A DNA stretch of 64,000 bases, from contig JADKIE010000001.1 in the NCBI GenBank assembly GCA_016721385.1, forward strand, positions 676,501-740,500. Direction: 5' to 3'. The notes beneath the pieces were generated by a model, which worked only from the letters and a program-made list of their open reading frames with translations, was not told where the DNA came from and did no database searches. Origin of the DNA: Chitinophagaceae bacterium. Lineage in GTDB: Bacteria > Bacteroidota > Bacteroidia > Chitinophagales > Chitinophagaceae. This document shows positions 38,764-47,509 of this stretch, in pieces; within the stretch, counting starts at the first letter, position 1; each line of letters begins with the position of its first letter. The position numbers and the translations under genes were made by a program.

Positions 38764-39619
38764 TTATTCTACAATCAAATCTGCTTTGGCAAAATAATTT
38801 TTGTTGTTTACACCAAAGTATGCATCTGCATCATCTTTTGTACTTATATAAATGCGGTATTTTCCTAGCGTTTTAAATTCATCACATTCTTCATAACTAA
38901 GCCTACGCCACTCTGCAAGCGATACCCTTGGTCTTTTTGATTAATGTATGTTTCCTTACCATCTGCCTCTACCTTAAAAATTCCCCAACGCATCATGCCT
39001 AAATTTTTAATTTTTTGTGTGCTTTCAAAAAATAAATTAATGCAACTGCCGGCTTTTATTTTTGTGGTTTGCCCAATGGCTTTCCAATTATCATCAATAC
39101 TTTTGCAAGTCCATATTTTAAAATTTTTTCTTTCATAAGGAAAACTACTTTCAGTATTTTGCACTTTTGCTTGGTTTGGCTGCACCGTTATTTTACGAAA
39201 TGCAAAAACAGTTTCTGGGTGTTCGGCATCTATTAATGCAATAGTAATTTCGCCAGCAGGTAAATAACAATTGGTAGATAAAAGTTGATTTTTGTAAGTG
39301 GATACCAACCCCAATCATGAATAATTAATTCGTTTCCCTTATCTATTGTAAATACTTTAATGCCCAACCGTTTATTTACTTTTAATTTTTTAAAGTCGGT
39401 AACATTGGTTTGTATATATACCCGTAATGCATTTTCGCCAGTTGGCACTTTAAAGCTGGTATATTCTTTACCAACTTTTACAGCTCTATCGCCATTTTTA
39501 TTTGGGGCAGATTCTAAAAATTCATGTAACTTAATAGTACAAGGCTGGGCTTTGCCCAAGAAACAGCACAGTATTAAAACAAGCAATACTGGCGGCATTT
39601 TTTTAAAATAAAATTTCAT
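38764..39619 (-). CDS. Secreted protein of unknown function upstream of the adhesin, two frameshifts
   Basis: About 285 residues when joined, with a signal peptide ending GKAQ. The body repeats a pattern of beta strands in two halves: EYTSFKVPTGENALRVYIQT in the first, CINLFFESTQKIKNLGMMRWGIFKVE in the second. The end YRIYISTKDDADAYFGVNNKNYFAKADLIVE is complete at 38764-38766. Breaks: one G missing near 39308 (after IHDWG) and one C missing near 38920 (before LAEWRRLSYEECDEF). I recognise no family. It is 32 bp upstream of the adhesin gene on the same strand, so it may be cotranscribed with it and the PorP-OmpA fusion. Confidence 0.65.
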
Positions 39620-39793
39620 GGTGTTTTGTTTTACAATGCAAACATATATTTACAAAAAAACATTTTGTGATAGCTTTACTAATAGGGGTAAAAATGGGTA
39701 ATAATTGTGTAGTTTAATTACTATTTGGCATACACATTTTTTACAAAAGCGTTGTTTTTATCTTAGGTATTATTTTTACCTTTGGTGTAGTTT

Positions 39794-39970
39794 ACGGAAA
39801 AGCAACTAAAAATATTTAAATCTTTTGAAGAGCAAGAAATGTATTTTATTCGATATTTTTATTCATTATCGCCTTTGGAATAGCAAAAAGCATTAGCCGA
39901 TTTACAAAAAAATAATAAAGCAAACTTTACCTCTATTTCAAAAAATAACACTTCGAAAAAAATGAATTAA
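39794..39970 (+). pseudogene. Small protein upstream of nucleotidyltransferase, start and middle damaged
   Basis: Reading from ACG at 39794 (an ATG with one change) gives EKQLKIFKSFEEQEMYFIRYFYSLSPLE, then TAG, then QKALADLQKNNKANFTSISKNN to TAA at 39968-39970, all in one frame: 58 codons with one internal stop. The SFEEQE pattern before a nucleotidyltransferase gene is, from memory, a recurrent Bacteroidota pairing, suggestive of a small partner protein. The following gene starts 1 bp later. Both damage points are substitutions, so real decay is likely. Confidence 0.5.
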
Positions 39971-39971
39971 G

Positions 39972-40449
39972 ATGAACATTGCACACCCAGAATGTTTAAA
40001 TTTTTTTAACAGTGCAAAAAAAAACAATTTAACGTATTTAGCTATTGAAGGATATACTGTTAACATTTATGTATTTCATAAAAGTGCCGAAGACTTAGGT
40101 TTTTGAATTGCCCACACAGAGCAAAATAAAAAATGTTTTTTAAATATACTAATTTACATGGGTTACCCCAAAACTGAATTTGATGATATTAGAAACGAAA
40201 ATTTTACAGAATATTTCAAATACTCCTTGGGCAGCTTACCAAATGTTATTAATGTAATAACTAAAATTCATTTTAATATTGATTTTTTAAAGCAGATCTT
40301 ACAAAAAAATACGCAACATTGGCAATAAAATTGCAATAGTATTTATTGATTATAAAACATTAATAAAAACAATGCAATTAGCAAAACGCCAAAAAAAATT
40401 ATGGGGTATTGAACAATTACAAAAAATTAAAAACAATAAACTAACATGA
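39972..40449 (+). pseudogene. Degenerate nucleotidyltransferase-like protein (MNT/DUF6036-type)
   Basis: From ATG 39972: NLTYLAIEGYTVNIYVFHKSAEDLGF, TGA (expected Trp), IAHTEQNKKCFLNILIYMGYP, then PNVINVITKIHFNID. Restoring one base in the T-run near 40280 and one in the A-run near 40305 continues it to FFKADLTKKIRNIGNKIAIVFIDYKTLIKTMQLAKRQKKLWGIEQLQKIKNN, stop 40447-40449. The layout follows YLVIGGYAV, DLDIWI, PNRIDLLT and LIxNK of standalone nucleotidyltransferases, but GGYAV reads EGYTV and DLDIWI reads DLGFWI, so the metal-binding acidic pair is damaged. The ATGA end overlaps the enoyl-CoA hydratase start. Confidence 0.6.
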
Positions 40450-41243
40450 GTTACTCAACCATCTTAACAAATTTAGAAAACGGCATTTTTACAATTACAA
40501 TTAACAGACCCGATAAATTAAATGCTTTAAACAAACAAGTATTTACCGATTTGGATAATGCTGTTGATGAAATTTATAACAACACAGAAATTAAAACAGC
40601 CATCATTACTGGCTCTGGTCCAAAAGCATTTGTTGCAGGTGCAGATATTACCGAATTTGGTGGCTTAAATAAAGATGAAGCCATGGCCTTAGCCAAACGA
40701 GGACAAGATGTTTTTTTTAAAATTGAAAATAGTAAAAAGCCAATTGTGGCTGCCGTTAATGGCTTTGCATTAGGAGGTGGTTGTGAGTTGGCAATGGCTT
40801 GCCATTTTAGATTGTGTAGCGACAATGCAAAATTTGGCCAGCCAGAAGTAAATTTGGGCTTGATACCAGGCTATGGCGGCACACAACGCCTAACCCAACT
40901 GGTAGGAAAAGGAAAAAGTATGGAATTGCAAATGACGGCACATTTGGTAGACGCTAACGAAGCATTGCAAATTGGTTTAGTAAATCATGTTACAACTGCC
41001 GATAGTTTATTAGAAAGAACAAAAGATATTTTACATGTTATTATGAGCAAAGCTCCTGTAGCTATTGGTAAAGTAATTGATTGTATAAATATTGCAGTAC
41101 TTAGCGATAGTGCTTACACCAACGGAAAAACAGGATACGAAAAAGAAGTTGAAGCTTTTGGCGATTGTTTTGTAACCGATGATATGAAAGAAGGTACAAC
41201 TGCTTTTTTAGAAAAACGTAAAGCAAATTTTTTGGGTAAATAA
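40446..41243 (+). CDS. Enoyl-CoA hydratase/isomerase family protein (crotonase)
   Basis: The 265-residue protein hydrates trans-2-enoyl-CoA in fatty-acid or branched-chain breakdown. The oxyanion-hole regions are FVAGADITEFGG and NGFALGGGCELAMACHFRL; the two catalytic Glu residues lie in GGGCELA and QPEVNLGLIPGYGGTQRL, as in short-chain enoyl-CoA hydratases. It could also act on intermediates of the phenylacetate route (PaaF-like), but nothing in the position supports this. The start overlaps the end of the decayed nucleotidyltransferase (ATGA). Frame intact. Confidence 0.93.
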   Translation: MSYSTILTNLENGIFTITINRPDKLNALNKQVFTDLDNAVDEIYNNTEIKTAIITGSGPKAFVAGADITEFGGLNKDEAMALAKRGQDVFFKIENSKKPIVAAVNGFALGGGCELAMACHFRLCSDNAKFGQPEVNLGLIPGYGGTQRLTQLVGKGKSMELQMTAHLVDANEALQIGLVNHVTTADSLLERTKDILHVIMSKAPVAIGKVIDCINIAVLSDSAYTNGKTGYEKEVEAFGDCFVTDDMKEGTTAFLEKRKANFLGK

Positions 41244-41822
41244 CTAAGACAACTTAATAATTTTTACAAACCTTTTTTTATAATATAAATTTAATGGCGT
41301 AATTGTTACGCCATTTGCTTTTCCAGAAGTTGAGTGTATAAACTGTATTTCCCCATTTATGTTTTGGGTTATAATACCCATATGCCCTACTACTTTACTG
41401 GTACTATCTGTACCGGTAAATAAAATTAAATTTCCTGCTACTGCATTTTGAGCATCTACCTCCTTACCATAATTTGTAAAATCAATAGATGAACGAGGCA
41501 CTTGTATGTTAAAATGGCTAAACACATAAGTTATAAAACCAGAACAATCAAACCCTTTTGATGGATTGGTGGAGGCATACAAATATGGTATACCAATTAG
41601 TGTTTTAGCAAATGCTACAAGTGTATCAGTGTTATTTATTTGTGTAGGTAACTCTTTGATTGGAATAAGTAAAGTATCATTTTTAGAGCTATCATCCACA
41701 ATTACAGCTGAATCATTGGTTATTAAGTTTGCAGTAACTGGTGTTTCAATTGTTTTGTTATTATCTCCACAGCTGGTATTAATAATAGTAAGAGATAGGG
41801 TACAAAATAAAAATAATTTCAT
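41244..41822 (-). CDS. NlpC/P60 (C40) peptidase lipoprotein
   Basis: About 192 residues from MKLFLFC at 41822. A lipobox (IINTSC) is near residue 17, then a linker and a C40 domain. Catalytic Cys is in GFDCSGFITYVF, His in VVGHMGIIT, and the third polar residue in IQFIHSTSG. Such enzymes cut gamma-D-Glu-diaminopimelate bonds in peptidoglycan stems. The stop abuts the enoyl-CoA hydratase stop, convergent. Frame intact. Confidence 0.9.
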   Translation of the reverse strand: MKLFLFCTLSLTIINTSCGDNNKTIETPVTANLITNDSAVIVDDSSKNDTLLIPIKELPTQINNTDTLVAFAKTLIGIPYLYASTNPSKGFDCSGFITYVFSHFNIQVPRSSIDFTNYGKEVDAQNAVAGNLILFTGTDSTSKVVGHMGIITQNINGEIQFIHSTSGKANGVTITPLNLYYKKRFVKIIKLS

Positions 41823-41838
41823 AAACGAAAGATAAAAC

Positions 41839-41867
41839 AAAAGCCCCGAATTAATTCGGGGCTTTTT
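41839..41867 (-). terminator. Hairpin terminator after the reprolysin-like gene
   Basis: A perfect 12-bp stem (aaaagccccgaa / ttcggggctttt) with a TTAA loop and U-run on the minus strand, 17 bp after the protease stop. It separates the protease from the NlpC/P60 gene. Confidence 0.88.
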
Positions 41868-41883
41868 AATCCAAAAAAAATGA

Positions 41884-44188
41884 TTATTTATTTACAATAA
41901 CTTTAGATGAAATGACCGTATTGGCTTTAGTAATATTAACAGAATAAATGCCATTTTTTAGCATACTTATATCAAGAGTTTTTTTATTTACGCCTTTAAC
42001 TGTTGATATTATTTTTTGCAAAACAATATTACCCATTTGGTCGGTAACAGTTAATTTGGTTGAGTTTGATTGAACATTAGTGCTAAACTCTACATTAACT
42101 ATCGAATTTGCAGGATTAGGAGAAACGATCACCTTATCCTTTTGTTGTTTCTGCATTTGGCAATACAATTAGTGCTGGTACAATAGAAAAATTTGCATTA
42201 GAAATATCAAAGAAAATATTACCAACAGACTCTACTTTTACACGGCAAGTACTACTAATCGAAGACGGTATAATGATTGTTTCAGAACCATCATTTGGTG
42301 TTGCTGCAGCTAATATGGTAGTGAAAGTTACTCCACCATCTGTAGATAGTAAAATATTTACATTAGCACAACTAACAGGTGCTGCAGTTGTATTATTTAC
42401 ACTCCATGTAATTGTTTGTGCTGATCCATCTGCCCAACTTACTGCAGTGTTAGGAACGGTAACTGCAAACGGACCAGATGTATTTGATACTGTGACCACA
42501 GCATCTGCAAAGGCAGTTTGTGCTACAGCAATTGGAGCAACAGAACTAAATGCATGATTATCTCTTACTGTTAATCTAAAGTTTAATGTTCTAGAAACTG
42601 AACTTAAGGCTTCTGTATTTGTACCAGCATCACCACCTGTTAATGGGCCACTAACATTTAAACCAGATAAAATTGTTGCTAGTTTTGGAAACATTCTTGT
42701 ACCAGACGCAGATGGGCTAAAAGATAACCAGTTTGGCCCCGTTGCTTTTGTTGGCGAAGCCACACTACTTGTACCAGTTTGTGTACTTGATGCATTATCA
42801 TTTTGCTCCCAACAATATGTTACAGCATCGCCATTAGCATCTGTAGCACTACCTGTTAAGGCAAACGGAGTACTAATTGGAATAGTATAATTGCTTAAAG
42901 CTGCAATAACTGGAGCTACATTATTTGCTGTAATATTTGTACTTATAGGACAAGTTTTAGTAGCCAAATTTGCTTGTATTTGTGCAATAGAGGCTTGATG
43001 GTAAATATCTATAGAATGTGGTGCAACATCTTGACTTGTAATACCTGCATAACCCATAATAGTAATACCAGAGCCCATTTCTTTATTTACTCCTGTTCCT
43101 TCGTTGCTCATTGAAAATGTATGATTAGCTCCTAATTGATGGCCCACTTCATGCACTACATAATCAATATCAAAATTATCGCCCTGCGGAATTCCATCGG
43201 CAGGCGAAGTAATACCACTGCCTTTTGAACCATTAACACAAACACAACCAATACAACCTGCATTACCACCGCCGCCGCTTGCACCAAACATGTGTCCAAT
43301 GTCGTAATTAGCTTCTCCAATTACAGATGTTAATGTTGATTGTAATTGTGCATTCCATTGGCTTAATGTTGTTGAATATGGGTCTGTTGAAGGGCTATAA
43401 TAAATTACAGCCGTAGTATTTGCAATTAAATTAAGATGTAATGCTAAATCTTTTTCATATACGCCATTACAACGAGTAAGCGTAGCATTAAAAGCTGCCA
43501 TTACTAAACCAACTTGTGCAGAGCTTGTAGCACCAAAATAGTTGGCATACTCTCCGTTACAAGATTGTGCTAACCTCATGGTTTTTACAGTGCCATTTGA
43601 GCTTCCTGTTAAAGAAGAAACCTCTGCATTTAAACCAGAAACCATCTTTTGTTCAACAGTACTGCAACTCCAACCTAATTTTCCGGTTTCTCTGTGAGAA
43701 CTATACACAGAATAAACTGAATGGTCTTGGGAGTAAGGCTCAATAAATTCATTTGGCTTATCTGTTCTAAAAACCATGGTTTGTATTCCCTGCGGCGAAA
43801 TACTCAACTTTAATGTTGCAAATTTATCAGTGATACCCTTACCGGAAAAAGCTCTTATTTGTGGAAACTGAGCTTGCAATGCCGGTTCAAAATTAGAAGC
43901 TTCATATACTTCAAATTGTTCAATGCTTCCGGCAGCATTGGGCAACGAAATAATGGTTGACTGCTTTAAAGAACTTTTGTCAACAACTGCAAATAATGTT
44001 TGTTTCAAAGTTTCGATATTCAAATTAAATAATTTGAAATCTTTTGGATAGGATAATCTTGCAACGGCTTTGTCCGTTATAAAATTACTGCGGCTTTCTT
44101 TGTTAGCAGACCAAAATTTATCTGCTTGCGAAAACCCAAAAGTGGAAAATAATGCTAACGCAAATGTTAGGAGTAAGACTTTTCTCAT
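41884..44188 (-). CDS. Reprolysin-like metalloprotease with T9SS type A sorting domain, one frameshift
   Basis: About 767 residues from MRKVLLLTF at 44188 (the frame is open 81 bp further up but the signal peptide starts here). It has a signal peptide, a propeptide-like region and an M12-type zinc protease domain. The zinc site is VVHEVGHQLGANHTF (HExxHxxxxxH) and the Met-turn is ITIMGYAGI. Next come Ig-like domains (ITWSVNNTTAAPVSCANVNILLSTDGG) and a C-terminal type A sorting domain (VIVSPNPANSIVNVEF to SSKVIVNK). The frame shifts after AETTK, where an A-run near 42145 is one base too long. It should be exported by the T9SS and anchored or released. Confidence 0.9.
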
Positions 44189-44356
44189 GTAAGTTGGTTT
44201 TAAATAAATAATTAGATTTGAAAATATAAAAATAAAATGATTAAACAAAAAAGCAAACAGCATAAACACTCAATTTTTCGAGTAAATAGACGATTCTTAA
44301 ACTAGTTATTTTACTAACTTTACATTTTAATTTTCACTATCTAAATAACCAAAATC

Positions 44357-45752
44357 ATGGAATACAGAATAGAAAAAGAACAATGGGTGAAGTAAAAGTA
44401 CCCGTTGATGCTTACTATGGAGCTCAAACACAGCGTAGTATAGATAATTTCAAAATTGCACAGGATATTAACCGAATGCAAAAGAAATTATTGCAGCTTT
44501 TGAATACTTAAAACATGCAGCAGCTTTAACCAATTTTGATGCATGTGTGTTAACTAAAAAGAAAGCCGATTTGGTGGGGAAGGTGTGTAAAGAAATTTTA
44601 GAAGGAAAGCTAAATGCTTATTTTCCTTTAGTTGTATGGCAAACCGGCAGTGGCACGCAAAGCAATATGAATGTAAATGAAGTTATAGCGTACAGAGGGC
44701 ATGTTATAAATGGCGGAAAACTGGCTGATAAGGAAAAATACTTACACCCTAATGATGATGTAAATAAATCGCAATCCAGTAACGATACTTTTCCTACAGC
44801 TATGCATATTGCAGCCTATAAAATTTTAATAGAAACAACCATACCGGGCATAAAAAAACTTAGAGATACATTAGATAAAAAAGCAAAAGCATTTAGAAAA
44901 GTAGTAAAAATTGGCCGTACACATTTTATGGATGCTACACCACTTACATTGGGGCAAGAGTTTAGCGGTTATGTATCACAGTTAGATCATGGATTAAAAG
45001 CCATCAATAATACATTGGCTCATTTAAGTGAATTAGCTTTGGGTGGAACAGCGGTTGGCACCGGCATAAATACACCACCAAAATATGATGTAAATGTTGC
45101 AAAGCATATAGCGAAACTTACCAAACTGCCATTTAAAACTGCTGAAAATAAATTTGAAGCATTGGCTGCACATGATGCCATTGTTGAAGCACATGGTGCT
45201 TTAAAAACAGTTGCTGTTAGTTTAATGAAAATAGCTAATGACATTCGCATGTTATCATCTGGCCCTCGTAGCGGCATAGGCGAAATTCATATTCCGGATA
45301 ATGAACCAGGTTCATCTATTATGCCTGGCAAAGTTAATCCTACGCAATGCGAAGCATTAACAATGATTGCAGCTCAGGTAATGGGCAATGATGTTACCAT
45401 TGGCATTGGAGGCAGTAATGGACATTTTGAATTAAATGTGTTTAAGCCGGTAATGATTTATAATTTTTTACATAGTGCAAGATTAATTGGCGACGGATGT
45501 GTTTCGTTTAACGATAAATGCGCCGTTGGAATTGAGCCACTAAGGGCAAATATTAAAAAGCATGTTGATAATAGCCTGATGCTGGTTACGGCATTAAACA
45601 CTAAAATAGGTTATTATAAAGCTGCCGAAATTGCTCAAAAAGCGCATAAAGAAAATACAACCTTAAAAGAAATGGCCGTTAAATTAGGTTATGTAACACC
45701 AAAAGAGTTTGATGAATGGGTAAGACCTGAAAATATGGTTGGAAAAATATAA
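44357..45752 (+). CDS. fumC: Class II fumarate hydratase, two frameshifts near the N-terminus
   Basis: About 465 residues. Fumarase C converts fumarate to malate in the TCA cycle, and fumarate is also a product of tyrosine breakdown. The signature GSSIMPGKVNPTQCEAL, the substrate loop SSNDTFPTAMHIA and TGSGTQSNMNVNEV are clear. The N-terminus breaks twice. One A is missing near 44380, where the text should read EKETMGEVKVPVDAYYGAQTQRS. One C is missing near 44479, where it should read NRMPKEIIAAFEYLKHAAA. Restored length is normal for FumC. A terminator follows. Confidence 0.94.
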
Positions 45753-45755
45753 TTT

Positions 45756-45788
45756 AAAAATGGCTATCAAAATTTGATAGCCATTTTT
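45756..45788 (+). terminator. Hairpin terminator after fumC
   Basis: Stem aaaaatggctatca / tgatagccattttt with a short loop, starting 4 bp after the fumC stop. It reads as a terminator on both strands and also serves the convergent lipoprotein gene. Confidence 0.85.
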
Positions 45789-45790
45789 AA

Positions 45791-46645
45791 TTATTTGCAT
45801 TTATACGAAAACCGTAGTTTAGATTTTGGAGCAGGAATACAAGGTTGCTCATTACCACTCATAATAACATCCAAAACATAATTATCACGACTCATTCGGT
45901 AACTATCAAAGTGCGATACAAGAGAATCAACAGCAATGCCTAAATTGTAAGTACGCAATTTAATATCTTTAATTGCGTTTACCGGCTTGCGACCAAAATT
46001 AAAAAATTGGGTGTACTCTGCATGAAACAATTCATCGGGAAAAATGTACAAATAACTTCTTGGAGCAATATTAGTATGGTATTGCATATCGGCATCCATT
46101 TCTACTTCACTTGTAATAAGGTTAGTAAAAATCATTTTTGTTAAATTATTGCCCGTATATAAATAATCTACTGAAACAACCGGTAAGCCAGATGTATAAT
46201 AATAAAGCTTATTAATTAAATAGCCAGCCGCATTATAATTATAGTCTGCATCATATTGCGGCGACAATACATCTGTAGGATCTGTTAGAGCATGTAAACG
46301 TTTTACCCTGTTGTTTATAATATCCATCACAAAATACTCATCTGGATTTAAATAAATAGTATCGTTTGAGTAAGAAACATTCGTGGCAAATGTTAAGGCA
46401 GCTGCCAGACTATCAAACTCGTTAATTTGTTCAACCCTATCTAATAAATTAATGGTTGCTTCTATTGAGCTAAGATTAGCTTTAGAAGCAGTATCGGTAT
46501 ATACTATTTTACTTATGCGGCAATCTTTACCTACAATTAATTCGTTGCCCGTATTGTCTGCGTTTTCTACACTCAGTTCTTTATCGCATGCACTTAAACA
46601 CACAAGCGAAAACAATGCTGCTATTCCTGCTACTCTTTTTATCAT
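45791..46645 (-). CDS. Hypothetical lipoprotein
   Basis: The 284-residue protein has a clear lipoprotein signal (ALFSLVCLSAC, Cys near 20). The rest has YD-like strand repeats (YDADYNYNAAGYLINKLYYYTSGLP, VDYLYTGNNLTKMIF) as in DUF4595/RHS-type sugar-binding-like lipoproteins of Bacteroidota that I cannot name with certainty. It is convergent with fumC and stands 96 bp downstream of the repeat lipoprotein gene. Function unknown. Frame intact. Confidence 0.75.
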   Translation of the reverse strand: MIKRVAGIAALFSLVCLSACDKELSVENADNTGNELIVGKDCRISKIVYTDTASKANLSSIEATINLLDRVEQINEFDSLAAALTFATNVSYSNDTIYLNPDEYFVMDIINNRVKRLHALTDPTDVLSPQYDADYNYNAAGYLINKLYYYTSGLPVVSVDYLYTGNNLTKMIFTNLITSEVEMDADMQYHTNIAPRSYLYIFPDELFHAEYTQFFNFGRKPVNAIKDIKLRTYNLGIAVDSLVSHFDSYRMSRDNYVLDVIMSGNEQPCIPAPKSKLRFSYKCK

Positions 46646-46741
46646 ACAATTGTTTATTATACTACCCGTTTTATGATTATTATAAAAGTAAAAATTATTT
46701 TAACGATTACTCAACCTTATACTGCAAAACATTTGCCAAAA

Positions 46742-47491
46742 TTATAAATAGTTAATACTAAATGTGCAATTTGTAGACGGGCTGTTAACAACATAGTTAA
46801 ACGCCCCACTGTTAACAGGTGTGCCACTTGCATATAATGTAATGCTTTGAACCCCCAAAGTTGTAAAGCTAAGCGGAGCAGAGCCTGTAGTAAAAACAAC
46901 CCCATTTACTGCAGGTAAACTAATTTGATATGTACCAACAGCTGTAACATTTACATTTACCACAACATTATTAACACCTGCCAGTATAATTTGCCCTGCC
47001 TTCCAGGTACCATTTGCATTAAAACCACTACAGTTGTTAGGTGAGCCGCCTAATGAATAAATTGCAGCGCCACTTGAGCCATTACCCACACTTATCTCTG
47101 CTGTACACAAACTGCTTCCATACTTAACTTTAAATGGATAAATTCCATTTGCCAATGGTTTTCCTGAGCCGTACAATCTTACTGTATTACCACCCGGATA
47201 ACCAAGCCTTCCGGTATCTTTAAACGAAAAACCATTTACTGTATTGGTAGATATAGAATAATTGCCTGTATTACGAACATTCACTGCTACATCAATATAA
47301 TTATTTTCTGTTAATACCGTATCTACAACATACAAACCATGTACTTTATATTGTAAGCAACCTCCTAACGAATCGGTTAATACATTGCCGGAGGATAGTG
47401 TGTTTACATCAATACCATCATCTTTAGAGCAACTCCAAAACATTGCTATGCATAAAGCCAATACCATTGTTTTCAAAACATTCATCTTCAT
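46742..47491 (-). CDS. Repeat-containing lipoprotein, paralogue of the upstream gene
   Basis: The 249-residue protein has a lipobox (ALCIAMFWSC) and two beta-rich repeats: one beginning CLQYKVHGLYVVDTVLTENNYI and one beginning NCSGFNANGTWKAGQIILAGVN. Both contain NTVNGFSF or PAVNGVVF followed by a GSGKP or ASGTP turn. The same two repeats occur in the gene 18 bp upstream (47510-48862), so the pair arose by tandem duplication. This copy lacks the C-terminal region of its neighbour. No known family recognised. Confidence 0.78.
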   Translation of the reverse strand: MKMNVLKTMVLALCIAMFWSCSKDDGIDVNTLSSGNVLTDSLGGCLQYKVHGLYVVDTVLTENNYIDVAVNVRNTGNYSISTNTVNGFSFKDTGRLGYPGGNTVRLYGSGKPLANGIYPFKVKYGSSLCTAEISVGNGSSGAAIYSLGGSPNNCSGFNANGTWKAGQIILAGVNNVVVNVNVTAVGTYQISLPAVNGVVFTTGSAPLSFTTLGVQSITLYASGTPVNSGAFNYVVNSPSTNCTFSINYL

Positions 47492-47509
47492 AACCGTTTA
47501 TTAATTTCA

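Noticed and set aside
42273..42557. Plus-strand open frame of 94 codons
   Set aside because: Opposite the C-terminal Ig-like part of the reprolysin-like protease; composition is that of an antisense shadow.
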